From an uncultured Pseudoteredinibacter sp. (GTDB taxonomy: Bacteria; Pseudomonadota; Gammaproteobacteria; Pseudomonadales; Cellvibrionaceae): a stretch of 64,000 bases of DNA. The notes under the pieces were generated by a model that saw only the letters and a program-made list of their open reading frames with translations, did not search any database and was not told the DNA's origin. The position numbers were made by a program, and so were the translations under genes. The stretch spans positions 186,001 to 250,000 of the forward strand of contig NZ_CANMYE010000005.1 in the NCBI RefSeq assembly GCF_947502065.1, read 5' to 3'. How positions within the stretch are numbered: position 1 is the stretch's first letter; each line of letters opens with the position of its first letter. Shown in pieces: positions 24,953-32,944 of the stretch.

Positions 24953-25366
24953 CTAATCTATCCGGCAATTGCCATTATCACAGCGGCTTTTTCCCGTTAG
25001 CAAAAGTGAGATGTTATTTCTGTATTTCGCAAAAAACCGATAGATAAGGTTGGCAATGGGTTTCACAATAGGCAAGCGGCTGAAAGCGAAAATATGTGTG
25101 ACGAATTGCTTCTCTGCCACAGTGCGCCAAGCCTCGTAGCCTACATCTAAACCATAAAGATACTGCCCATCGCCAAGCAAACCATGCAGTATTGTTCGAG
25201 CCTCTTTTTTATCAATATGCGGATAAGCTTGAGCGAAGTCTTCGGCTTCAATATCAATAAAGGCCAGTTTACCTTCAGTATTCAGCTTTCGTAAGCTGTC
25301 CATTTCCTTGACACATAAAGGGCACTGGCCATCGTAGAAAATACTAAGCTGTGGCACTTTTTCCAT
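24953..25366 (-). CDS. DUF393 (DCC family) thiol-disulfide oxidoreductase-like protein
   Basis: 137 residues. The N-terminus LSIFYDGQCPLCVKEMDSL has the DCC-family motif with Cys-Pro-Leu-Cys, similar to a thioredoxin-type active site. It is followed by LAFIDIEAEDFAQ and the GLDVGYEAWRTV segment typical of DUF393, then a basic amphipathic region (IANLIYRFFAKYRNNISLLL). The C-terminus adds CDNGNC, another Cys pair. DUF393 proteins commonly sit in photolyase/cryptochrome and ChrR loci. Function is not established; a redox role is inferred from the cysteines. Confidence 0.85.
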   Translation of the reverse strand: MEKVPQLSIFYDGQCPLCVKEMDSLRKLNTEGKLAFIDIEAEDFAQAYPHIDKKEARTILHGLLGDGQYLYGLDVGYEAWRTVAEKQFVTHIFAFSRLPIVKPIANLIYRFFAKYRNNISLLLTGKSRCDNGNCRID

Positions 25367-25442
25367 TGGCTTATCCTATTCTGGCTTTCTCATTGTGATA
25401 GCTCTGGCATAATTAGGCCATCTAACGTGAATAAGGCATATT

Positions 25443-26420
25443 ATGAGTTTAGCGATTTCTTACACTGATATCGAAGCGGCTGCCAAGCGCCTGCACAATG
25501 TCAGTGAGTTAACACCATTATTACACAGTCGGGCACTTGATGAAGCTTGCGATGGGCAAGTATTCGTCAAGGCAGAGAGCTTGCAACACATTGGTGCTTT
25601 TAAGTTTCGCGGGGCTTATAACCGCATCGTTCAATTGAGTGCCCAAGAGCGGGCCGGTGGTGTGGTTGCTTGGTCTTCTGGTAATCATGCGCAAGGTGTT
25701 GCAGCTGCGGCCCAATTGCTAGGTGTTAAGGCGACCATTGTGATGCCCGCGGATGCGCCCAGTATCAAGGTGGAAAAAACCCGTTACTATGGCGCTGATA
25801 TCCAGTTTTACGATCGTTATAGTGAAGATAGAGAGCAGGTTGCAAGGGCATTGTGTGAGCAACTTTCTGCAACTCTCGTTCCGTCCTACGACGATCCACA
25901 TATTATTGCAGGGCAAGGAACAGTCGGGCTAGAGATCACCCAGCAGCTTGCAGAGCCTGCCGATGTTTTAATTAGCCCTTGCGGAGGTGGTGGCCTATGC
26001 TCAGGTAGTGCCATGGCCGCCAAACAACATTGGCCCGAGGCAGAAGTAATCGGTGTTGAGCCAGAGCTATATAACGATACCTATCTTTCTCTAGAAAATG
26101 GAAAGCGAGAATCTGTATCGCAATCGAATACGTCGATATGTGATTCACTGATGGCAGCGGCCCCTGGTGAGCTGACCTTTCCAATCAATCAACAATATCT
26201 CAACAGGGTAGCTACCGTCACAGATGAAGAGGTAGAGGCCGCGGTGTATTTTGCTTGGAAGAATTTAAAGCTGGTGGTAGAGCCCGGTGGAGCAGTCGCG
26301 CTGGCGGCTTTACTGGCTAAGAAGGTAGATATTAGTGGCAAGCGTTGCGCAATAATATTGAGTGGTGGCAACGTCGATCCAGCTTGGTTTGCCAAGCTAC
26401 TCACCAAGCATGGCGCATAG
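25443..26420 (+). CDS. PLP-dependent threonine/serine dehydratase
   Basis: 325 residues, the length of single-domain (catabolic or racemase-like) threonine dehydratases without a C-terminal ACT domain. The PLP lysine lies in HIGAFKFRGAYN, the substrate loop is SSGNHAQGVAAA, and the phosphate-binding glycine loop is SPCGGGGLCSGSA; the final ILSGGNVDP is characteristic. It converts threonine to 2-oxobutyrate and ammonia, or serine to pyruvate. The absence of a regulatory domain argues against the biosynthetic IlvA. The next gene (a sirtuin) follows closely on the same strand. A serine racemase activity is the main alternative. Confidence 0.9.
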   Translation: MSLAISYTDIEAAAKRLHNVSELTPLLHSRALDEACDGQVFVKAESLQHIGAFKFRGAYNRIVQLSAQERAGGVVAWSSGNHAQGVAAAAQLLGVKATIVMPADAPSIKVEKTRYYGADIQFYDRYSEDREQVARALCEQLSATLVPSYDDPHIIAGQGTVGLEITQQLAEPADVLISPCGGGGLCSGSAMAAKQHWPEAEVIGVEPELYNDTYLSLENGKRESVSQSNTSICDSLMAAAPGELTFPINQQYLNRVATVTDEEVEAAVYFAWKNLKLVVEPGGAVALAALLAKKVDISGKRCAIILSGGNVDPAWFAKLLTKHGA

Positions 26421-26447
26421 CTAGGCTTTCTCACTTTGGATACCACG

Positions 26448-27290
26448 ATGTGCTCTGATGAATTAGCAGCAATGGCGGGCTTTATAAAGCAGCACTCGCG
26501 CTTAGTTGTATTAACTGGCGCAGGTTTAAGTGCCGCTTCTGGGATTCCAACCTATCGTGATGCCAGTGGTAAATGGCTAAGGCGAGAGCCAATCCAACAT
26601 CGTCAATTTATTGAGCTTAATAGCGAACGGCAACGTTATTGGGCACGCAGCCTACTTGGCTGGAAGCTAGTATCTGAAGCGCGGCCCAATAAGGCCCATA
26701 AAACTTTGGCCCAATGGGAGCAGCAAGGACGTATTGAATTACTCATTAGTCAAAACGTTGATGGCCTGCATCGTATGGCTGGTTCTAATAATGTGCTAGA
26801 GCTGCATGGGCGGCTTGATCGAGTGCAATGTCTCAATTGTTATCGTTTCAGTCATCGTTCGGATATTCAACAACAATTGATCGAATTGAACCCAAAGCTG
26901 TGGCAGGCAGTTCAAAGAAGCAGTATTGATGCTGGCCCAGATGGTGATGCAAATGTCGACGATTGGGACATGAGCACAGTGAATTGTCCGACTTGCCCAT
27001 ATTGCAAGCAGCAAAGTCTAAAGCCAGATGTTGTGTTCTTTGGTGGTACCGTACCAAAGGGCCGGGTAGATCACTGTAAATCCGCTATTGCTCGAGCAGA
27101 CGCTCTATTGGTTATTGGTAGTTCATTGCAGGTATTTTCGGGCTATCGCTTTTGTAAACTGGCCCATGAACAAGGCAAAGCGATTGCGGTCATCAATATC
27201 GGTGAGACCAGGGCTGACTCGCTGCTCACTGTAAAACTGTCTTTAGCCGCTAGCCCGGCGCTACAGGCTATTACAGCGGCACTGAAGTAG
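26448..27290 (+). CDS. Sir2-family NAD-dependent protein deacylase
   Basis: About 280 residues; ATG 26448 is taken as the start, with an in-frame TTG at 26436 possible. Sirtuin motifs in order: VVLTGAGLSAASGIPTYRD (NAD binding), LISQNVDGLHRMAG and VLELHGRLDRVQC (catalytic His in ELHG), zinc ligands CLNC and CPTCPYC, then KPDVVFFGGTVPK and VIGSSLQVFSGY. The GAGLSAASGIPTYR form places it with class II (SIRT4-like) bacterial sirtuins. It removes acyl groups from lysine using NAD. It is probably co-transcribed with the dehydratase 27 bases upstream. Confidence 0.92.
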   Translation: MCSDELAAMAGFIKQHSRLVVLTGAGLSAASGIPTYRDASGKWLRREPIQHRQFIELNSERQRYWARSLLGWKLVSEARPNKAHKTLAQWEQQGRIELLISQNVDGLHRMAGSNNVLELHGRLDRVQCLNCYRFSHRSDIQQQLIELNPKLWQAVQRSSIDAGPDGDANVDDWDMSTVNCPTCPYCKQQSLKPDVVFFGGTVPKGRVDHCKSAIARADALLVIGSSLQVFSGYRFCKLAHEQGKAIAVINIGETRADSLLTVKLSLAASPALQAITAALK

Positions 27291-27397
27291 CCTCCTCAAT
27301 GCGCCTAAAAGCGCTTCCATGTCATATAAAACCTTCTTTGTCAGTAAAGATCACCCAGTAACTGTCGATAGCTTAATTAAACAGAGGTTGATTAGGC

Positions 27398-27907
27398 ATG
27401 CTGAGACAAGAGCTGCTGGCGTTTGCGGCAATAGGCATATTGGGTTCCTTGGCCTTGTTTGCATTGTGGTTTTTCGAGTGGCGCTGGTTGGGGCGCTTTG
27501 ATGAATCATTAGTGCAGTTTGATGGCGAGCGATTACCCGCTATTGCGGCAGGAAGAGTCACTGTGCAGCAGTTCTTGGACCCTAGCTGCCCATGCAATCG
27601 CTATGTTCAGCAACATAGCGAAGAGCTGAGTAGCAATTATGGTGCCCAGGGAGTCGCTTTCCAAACCGTAGAGCCTTCTAAAAATGTAGAGGCCACTATC
27701 CCCTCAAGCCCAGCAGTAGCGATTTGGACAGCGGATGGAGACCTTGCCTATTTCGGCCCCTATAGCAATGGCGTTATTTGCAATGCCAAAACAAGTTTGA
27801 TTGAACCTGTACTGCAGAGCCTGCAGTCAGGTGATAACCCGATGATAAGCAATACCGCTGGCGTAGGATGTTTTTGCCCGTGGCCTGATAATGAAGTTAG
27901 TGCATAG
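27398..27907 (+). CDS. Membrane-anchored thioredoxin-like protein (DUF6436 type)
   Basis: 169 residues with one N-terminal membrane helix (LLAFAAIGILGSLALFALWFF), then a periplasmic domain. FLDPSCPCNRYVQQH carries a Cys-Pro-Cys site in a thioredoxin-like context. PAVAIWTADGDLAYFGPYSNGVIC and the C-terminal GVGCFCPWP add further cysteines. This matches the DUF6436 group as recalled. A role in periplasmic thiol or metal handling is inferred only from the cysteines. It is followed 22 bases later by a chemotaxis receptor gene. Confidence 0.78.
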   Translation: MLRQELLAFAAIGILGSLALFALWFFEWRWLGRFDESLVQFDGERLPAIAAGRVTVQQFLDPSCPCNRYVQQHSEELSSNYGAQGVAFQTVEPSKNVEATIPSSPAVAIWTADGDLAYFGPYSNGVICNAKTSLIEPVLQSLQSGDNPMISNTAGVGCFCPWPDNEVSA

Positions 27908-27929
27908 TCGCTAAAGGAAGTCTTGTTAA

Positions 27930-29417
27930 ATGAATATCCAATCCCATTACCTTAAAGCCGATAAGCTGATGCTGGGCATTTGCTGTGGCCTATTTATCTA
28001 TGGCCTCGCGCTAGCGGGGCTGCATGATACTTGGGGTATCGCCATCGTGACTGGTGGCTGCTGTCTTGCGCTTATTGCCTTGCTCAATAAGTTGGTACCG
28101 GGCAGTCGTTTATTGCGTTGCAGTGTCGCGGCTGTATTTATGATTTTTAGTGCGATGCATATTCAACAAGGGCATGGCTTAATCGAGTTTCACTTTGGCA
28201 TCTTTGTATTGCTGGCGTTGCTGCTTTACTACCGCGATTGGGCTCCGCCGATAGTAGCTGCGGGCGTTGCTGCCGTGCACCATGTGTCCTTTTATTATTT
28301 ACAAAGCCAAGGTAAGCCAGTGTATATGTTGAGCCCAGATAATCAGTCTTGGGGCTTAGTATTTTTGCATGCGGGCTATGTGGTATTTGAAACCGCCGTT
28401 GTGGTTTGGATGGCTTTGGATGCCAAGAGAGAGTATGCACAAACCGAAGCTGTGAATAACTGTATAAACAAAGTTATGCAGAATAAAGGTGAAATAGATT
28501 TGCGAGCCAGAGCAGATCTAGACACTGGTGTTGTAGCTGTGCTTAATGAATTTTTGGATTCTACTGAGCAGTTAGCCGCCCAGGTAAAATCCACGGCATG
28601 CGAATTTGCTGATCAAGGTGCAGAGCTAAATCGCAGTAATAAGGAGATCTCAAAAGAGCTGATATCCCAAGGTGAACAAAGCGATGAAATTGCAAATTCA
28701 ATGCAGCGTTTGAATGGCGGCGCTGAGCAGGTTTCCGAATCCGTAAAGTTGGCAACGGCGCAATTGGATGAGGCGAATCAGGATTCGCTTAGAGGGTCAC
28801 AAGCCGGTGATGCTTCCTTGCAGGATATTCAACGCCTCAATCATTTGATCGGAGATGCTTCCACCAAAGTAGGTGAAATGGATAGCCATTGCGAGCAAAT
28901 TTTCTCTTTGTTAGGAACAATCCAAAGTATCTCAGAGCAGACCAATTTATTGGCACTCAACGCAGCTATTGAGGCAGCGAGAGCAGGTGAGCAGGGCCGG
29001 GGCTTTGCCGTTGTAGCTGACGAAGTGAGAGTGTTGGCCCAGAGGACTCAAGCGACCACCAATGAAGTGCAAGAAACCTTGGATGCCTTGCAGCAAAGCT
29101 CTAAGCAATCTATGAGCGCTATGGAAAATAGCCAGCAAAACGCTGAGCGTTGTGTCAGCAAAACACAAGATACGGTAGAAGTATTACAAAGAGTTCAGGG
29201 CAATTTGTCGACGCTATCAGATATCGTTTCTTCCGTCGAAAGCTCTTCGGTTGAGCAACAAAGCCTAGTGGCGGGAATGGTGGACAATGTTGAGAAGATT
29301 CAGGCCTTATCCCAAAACAATAAAACCCATGCGACTCATAGCGATCGCTTGAGTAGTGAGATGCTCGCCAATAGCCAGGGCTTAGTTAAAAAAGTAGAGC
29401 AGTTTAAAACTAGTTAG
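27930..29417 (+). CDS. Methyl-accepting chemotaxis protein with multi-helix membrane sensor
   Basis: 495 residues. The first 165 residues hold about five to six hydrophobic helices with little periplasmic sequence, including [28 protein letters not shown], a hallmark of one integral-membrane sensor class. No HAMP domain is clear. The cytoplasmic signalling hairpin follows (about 220-480) with the conserved tip [32 protein letters not shown]. It would report a membrane- or redox-derived stimulus to CheA/CheW. AAAGGAAG lies 11 bases before ATG. It ends in a strong terminator. Confidence 0.92.
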   Translation: MNIQSHYLKADKLMLGICCGLFIYGLALAGLHDTWGIAIVTGGCCLALIALLNKLVPGSRLLRCSVAAVFMIFSAMHIQQGHGLIEFHFGIFVLLALLLYYRDWAPPIVAAGVAAVHHVSFYYLQSQGKPVYMLSPDNQSWGLVFLHAGYVVFETAVVVWMALDAKREYAQTEAVNNCINKVMQNKGEIDLRARADLDTGVVAVLNEFLDSTEQLAAQVKSTACEFADQGAELNRSNKEISKELISQGEQSDEIANSMQRLNGGAEQVSESVKLATAQLDEANQDSLRGSQAGDASLQDIQRLNHLIGDASTKVGEMDSHCEQIFSLLGTIQSISEQTNLLALNAAIEAARAGEQGRGFAVVADEVRVLAQRTQATTNEVQETLDALQQSSKQSMSAMENSQQNAERCVSKTQDTVEVLQRVQGNLSTLSDIVSSVESSSVEQQSLVAGMVDNVEKIQALSQNNKTHATHSDRLSSEMLANSQGLVKKVEQFKTS

Positions 29418-29453
29418 TGCTCACTAAACGAGTTTCAATAACAGCATGAGTTA

Positions 29454-29477
29454 GGGCGCCAAGTGGCGCCCTTTTTT
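29454..29477 (+). terminator. Intrinsic terminator after the chemotaxis receptor gene
   Basis: GGGCGCC-AAGT-GGCGCCC (29454-29471) is a perfect 7-bp G/C stem with a 4-base loop, followed directly by TTTTTT. Confidence 0.9.
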
Positions 29478-29761
29478 GTTTTGGCTGCCACCTACTATTC
29501 AAATTTTTCTCTTAGTTGGGCTTAAAGCATAGCAACAAGGCCTTAGGCGACAAAATAATGTTTATTAGACCAAAGTAGACTAATTATTGTGTTTTATTTG
29601 CCGAAGCCCTAGTTGTAAGAGGAATTACTTTTAGCAATACCATGGCTGGTAGATGCATGCAGCAGTACTTGAACTTTAAGCAGTGCCTAGGTTAGAAGTA
29701 ATTGAGGTTAAAGCAGTGTTCGTACTATTAGAACTTAACCTTCGGATATGCAGGTGCCCCA
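29478..29761. other. Intergenic region before second chemotaxis receptor
   Basis: Between the two receptor genes 344 bases carry no credible ORF. Apart from the terminator at its left end, only A/T-rich sequence is visible, presumably holding the promoter of the next receptor. No convincing -35/-10 pair was picked out. Confidence 0.4.
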
Positions 29762-31453
29762 ATGAAAGCTATCTCAATTAAACAAAAAATTCTATTACTT
29801 ACGGCTGTACCCATAATATTGGTAGTGCTGGCTGTGATGGCCTATGTCAATCTTCGCCTTAATGATCTTGGTGAATTAGAAGTTAAAGACATACGTGAGT
29901 CTATGACGCAATTAAAGCGTGAAAACCTAAAAAATTATGTCGCTATGGCGCAAACGGCGGTGGAGCCAATTCTAAAAAACGAAGCGCTTTTTTCTGATTA
30001 CCAGTTGAAAGAAAAAGTTGCTGAATCCCTGAGATCTATGCGTTTTGGTGAAAAGAAAGACGGCTATATCTTTGTTTATGATTATGAAGGAATCAATATT
30101 GCTACCGCACCTAATCGAAGTCTTGAAGGGCAGAACCTAATCAATCTAAAAGATAAAAACGGCGTAAGATTGATTTACGAGCTAATTTCAAAGGCTAAAA
30201 GTGGTGGCGGTTATGTGGATTACCTATGGCTAAAGCCATCAATTGAAACAGAAGCTCCGAAGATGAGTTATGCAGAATCAATCCCAAGTTTGCAGTGGAT
30301 GATAGGGACGGGCTTCTATGTGGATGATATTGATAGGGCTGTCGAAGCTACACGTGCTAATACCCAAGCAGAAATAAAACATACTATGTTACTGATTGCG
30401 GCTATTGGCGCCGTACTAGTAGTAATCTCGATTGGATGTGCCTTCTTGTTAACCTCGAGAGTCGTTAAACCATTGGAAGCAACGGCCCAAGCGCTTGAAG
30501 ATATCAGTCGAGGAGAAGGTGATTTAACCTTGCGTTTGCCTGTCAAGAGCAAGGATGAAGTAGGAAAAATTTCACAAGGCTTCAATAGCTTTGCAGATAA
30601 GATGCAAACTTTAATCACTGAGTTGAAACTAAGCATCGACGATTTAGGTGAGTCTATTGCAAAAACTAATCAAGTTGTAGAAGTCACGCAAAACAGTTCT
30701 CTGCAACAAAAAGAAGAGACTACCTTAGCTGCAACCGCTGTGCAGCAATTAGCTTTCGCGGCACAAGAAGTCGCGCGTAATGCGGCTGAGGCGGCGGGAT
30801 CTGCAAAAAATGCCGATCAAGAATCAGAAACAGGAAAGCAAACGGTTATAAACACTGTAGCGGCAATTAATGATCTCTCTAATGAAATCAACAAAGCTTC
30901 AGAGGTGACAACTTCTTTGCAGAGCAATGCCGAGAAGATCAGCGATATTGTGGATGTTATTAATGAAATTGCTGATCAAACTAATTTATTGGCTTTGAAT
31001 GCGGCCATCGAGGCGGCCAGAGCTGGTGAGCAAGGTAGAGGGTTTTCGGTGGTTGCTGATGAAGTTCGCGTGCTCGCAAATAGAACCCAACAAAGCACCA
31101 ATGAAATTCATGAAATGATCGAAGGCTTGCAGAACGGAACCAAGGAAGCCGTGCAAGTCATGGCGAATAGCTTATCAAAACGTGAGCATACGGTTCAGCA
31201 AATCGAACATGTGAACGAATCTTTGCTCACCATTTCAGATTCTGTTGGTGAAATAAGCAGTATGAATAATCAAATTGCGACAGCGGCTGAAGAGCAAACA
31301 TCAGTGACAGCCGAGATATCGCATAATGTGGAAAAAGTAACGGCAATAGCTGAAGGCTCTGCGCAAGGAGTCGAGCAGCTTTTAGAAGCTTCTCAAGACT
31401 TACAAAACATCGAACATAAACTTGCTGGCATAATCGCCCAGTTTAAAGTTTAA
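29762..31453 (+). CDS. Methyl-accepting chemotaxis protein with single Cache domain
   Basis: 563 residues. A first membrane helix ([26 protein letters not shown]) is followed by a periplasmic sCache_2-type sensor (about 35-195: [38 protein letters not shown]). A second helix follows (about 205-228), then HAMP ([24 protein letters not shown]) and the signalling domain with [35 protein letters not shown]. It is a classical transmembrane receptor for small organic ligands such as carboxylates; the ligand is unknown. Unlike the preceding receptor it has its own upstream region. Confidence 0.95.
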   Translation: MKAISIKQKILLLTAVPIILVVLAVMAYVNLRLNDLGELEVKDIRESMTQLKRENLKNYVAMAQTAVEPILKNEALFSDYQLKEKVAESLRSMRFGEKKDGYIFVYDYEGINIATAPNRSLEGQNLINLKDKNGVRLIYELISKAKSGGGYVDYLWLKPSIETEAPKMSYAESIPSLQWMIGTGFYVDDIDRAVEATRANTQAEIKHTMLLIAAIGAVLVVISIGCAFLLTSRVVKPLEATAQALEDISRGEGDLTLRLPVKSKDEVGKISQGFNSFADKMQTLITELKLSIDDLGESIAKTNQVVEVTQNSSLQQKEETTLAATAVQQLAFAAQEVARNAAEAAGSAKNADQESETGKQTVINTVAAINDLSNEINKASEVTTSLQSNAEKISDIVDVINEIADQTNLLALNAAIEAARAGEQGRGFSVVADEVRVLANRTQQSTNEIHEMIEGLQNGTKEAVQVMANSLSKREHTVQQIEHVNESLLTISDSVGEISSMNNQIATAAEEQTSVTAEISHNVEKVTAIAEGSAQGVEQLLEASQDLQNIEHKLAGIIAQFKV

Positions 31454-31475
31454 GTTGCGGGCAGTTAGGTTGCGG

Positions 31476-31506
31476 GCGGTTAGATAGTTATCGTTTATCT
31501 AACTGC
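31476..31506. terminator. Bidirectional hairpin between convergent genes
   Basis: GCGGTTAGATA (31476-31486) pairs with TATCTAACTGC (31496-31506), 11 pairs with one G-U wobble, followed by TTTGTTTG on the + strand. It lies between the receptor gene and the small membrane protein gene and overlaps the latter's stop. Just left, a 15-base unit GTTGCGGGC-(A/G)-GTTAG is tandemly repeated at 31454-31483. Confidence 0.6.
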
Positions 31507-31663
31507 TTTGTTTGCCAGGTTTTAAGGATGCAAGAAAAGCGCTAATAATAATTCCTGCCGCTGTACCCGCAAGCAAGGCTAAGCCCATTTCAAACCAAAA
31601 GATGCCGGCAAAAAGCCCGACGAGAGAACCGATTACGATACCCCAAGGAAGATATTTCGACAT
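31499..31663 (-). CDS. Small 54-residue membrane protein
   Basis: A short gene read from the reverse strand: ATG at 31663-31661 with TTTAGGAG eight bases upstream, stop at 31499. The protein begins MSKYLPWGIVIGSLVGLFAG and has two hydrophobic helices (about residues 6-23 and 26-45) rich in glycine and alanine (LALLAGTAAGIIISAFLA), then a polar tail (SLKPGKQSS). Small-xxx-small spacing resembles glycine-zipper membrane proteins. Homology is not recognised, but the ribosome-binding site, the coherent two-helix pattern and the convergent terminator make it a likely real gene. Confidence 0.65.
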   Translation of the reverse strand: MSKYLPWGIVIGSLVGLFAGIFWFEMGLALLAGTAAGIIISAFLASLKPGKQSS

Positions 31664-31713
31664 GATGGCTCCTAAATTAATGGCCGCATTTCTAGATTAA
31701 GCCTGTTAGACAT

Positions 31714-32729
31714 TCATGTTAATGGCTTTTCCCACACAGCAAGGAAATAGCCCACATCCAAATGGCTTTGTTCCAGCAGGCTAGCATACTTGCGGTTCCA
31801 ATGACCACTTTTGAGATCTTCGGCTAATCTTTTCAAGCCCTTATCGGCATTCTTTATCTTGCTAAATGACGACATATTTTGTCTTATCTTGTCATCAAGA
31901 TAGGCCTCTGGCCTAGCCCAGTAAGCGGCCGTAAAACCGTCTTGGCAGTTTGCTGGTATGGCCAAGGGATATATCTGAATATTGGGGAAATGGGCCTCTA
32001 GCTCATCGATCTTTGGAAAGATACTTCGATCTATGTCGTAGAGCTCTGGAAGATAGTCTTGCAGTAGCCAATAGGGTGTTGCATCGGGGTTCCAGCTCAA
32101 TGCAATAAAGCGCCGCTCGGTAACGCGTTTAATCTCCTCATAGGCTAGAAAGCGGTTTTGCCAATGGTGTATTGAGAGAACCGTAAGACACTGGTCGAAA
32201 GAATTATCCCCAAAGGGCAGGGCTTCAGCATAAGCTTGAATAGCGCGGTGGGCGCTTGGGGCACGTTGTTGGATCATTCTCCAGGATGGCTCCAGAGCAA
32301 TAAGCTCCTCAAAGCTTGGGCACCTCTGACTAATGGCGTTGGTGCTCAGGCCTTCAGACAAGTTCACAGTTTAGGCGCAGACTCGAAGGCATACTGGCCG
32401 TACGTCAAGAGGCTGTAACAACAACTGTGAGCTTGTCTGTAGACCCCGCAGGGCGGAGCCTAAAGCATCCATCTACGTCGTAATGCTTTTTGCTAAGGAC
32501 TAAGGCCATTAGCAGCAAAGCATGCCTAGTATCTGGGCGCTTTAGACCTCCGCTGAGCACTAACGCCATTAGTCAGAGGTGCCCTAGATTCATACGATCC
32601 AGTTCCCGCCCCAATATTTAAGGTGCGGCTATTTATGTCCGCATGGCCTTGAATAAAGCCATCAATGGCTGGGTCACTTATGCGACCTTGTCGGTATTGA
32701 GAGCCAATTTGATCGTAGATTTCAGTCAT
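31714..32729 (-). pseudogene. SAM-dependent methyltransferase gene split by a MITE-like insertion
   Basis: Two halves of one gene on the reverse strand. The 5' part (32729 down to about 32588) encodes MTEIYDQIGSQYRQGR through motif I, LNIGAGTGSYE. The 3' part (about 32314 down to 31714) resumes with FEELIALEPSWRMIQQ, then YAEALPFGDNSFDQCLTVLSIHHW, as expected for a class I methyltransferase. Removing the inserted sequence and one copy of a 3-base duplication joins GAA-TCT-AGC-TTT in frame, giving a protein of about 248 residues. The insert shifts the frame and adds stops, so the gene is broken. A 217-codon frame from an internal GTG at 32367 could still yield the C-terminal part but lacks motif I. 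Confidence 0.85.
32318..32584. mobile_element. MITE-like non-coding element with 32-bp terminal inverted repeats
   Basis: About 267 bases bounded by near-perfect terminal inverted repeats. The left repeat, GGGCACCTCTGACTAATGGC and on, spans 32318-32349. Its reverse complement spans 32553-32584, with 31 of 32 bases matching. Flanks are CTT on the left and CTA on the right, compatible with an imperfect 3-base target duplication. No ORF for a transposase is present. Inside are a third copy of the repeat core (32492-32512) and another long inverted repeat (32358-32371 with 32423-32436, 13 of 14 matching). It interrupts a methyltransferase gene. Size, repeats and lack of coding fit a miniature inverted-repeat element mobilised in trans. 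Confidence 0.85.
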
Positions 32730-32944
32730 GCTTCCCTCGCCTCTAATGTTTTGAGCGCTTGACAGTCCCTGCTAGAGCCCCATATGATTTGTGAGTTCCA
32801 AAAAGATACCAATAGCATTGCGGTCAGCCAATTGAACGTGAGCTTAGAGATGAATAATAACAAAAAGAACCTCGCCGCTATGTGTACACCACAATAAGCG
32901 CATCCCTGGGGACAGCTGCGGGTTCAGCCTAAAGGTAAGAGAAG

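Noticed and set aside
27319..27501. 60-codon frame overlapping the DUF6436-like gene
   Set aside because: Runs out of frame through the start of a well-supported gene.
31454..31483. Start of a CRISPR or larger tandem array
   Set aside because: Only two 15-base units without spacers; no further copies seen.
31512..31700. 62-codon forward frame
   Set aside because: Opposite-strand shadow of the 54-residue membrane protein gene, which has the binding site and coherent helices.
31714..32367. Treating the 217-codon frame as an intact methyltransferase
   Set aside because: Its first 18 residues are read from the inserted element and it lacks SAM motif I; the true 5' part lies beyond the insertion.
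32318..32584. Integron attC site
   Set aside because: The inverted ends resemble GGCGTTA/TAACGCC locally, but the required core-site layout, a cassette array and an integrase are absent; a MITE fits better.
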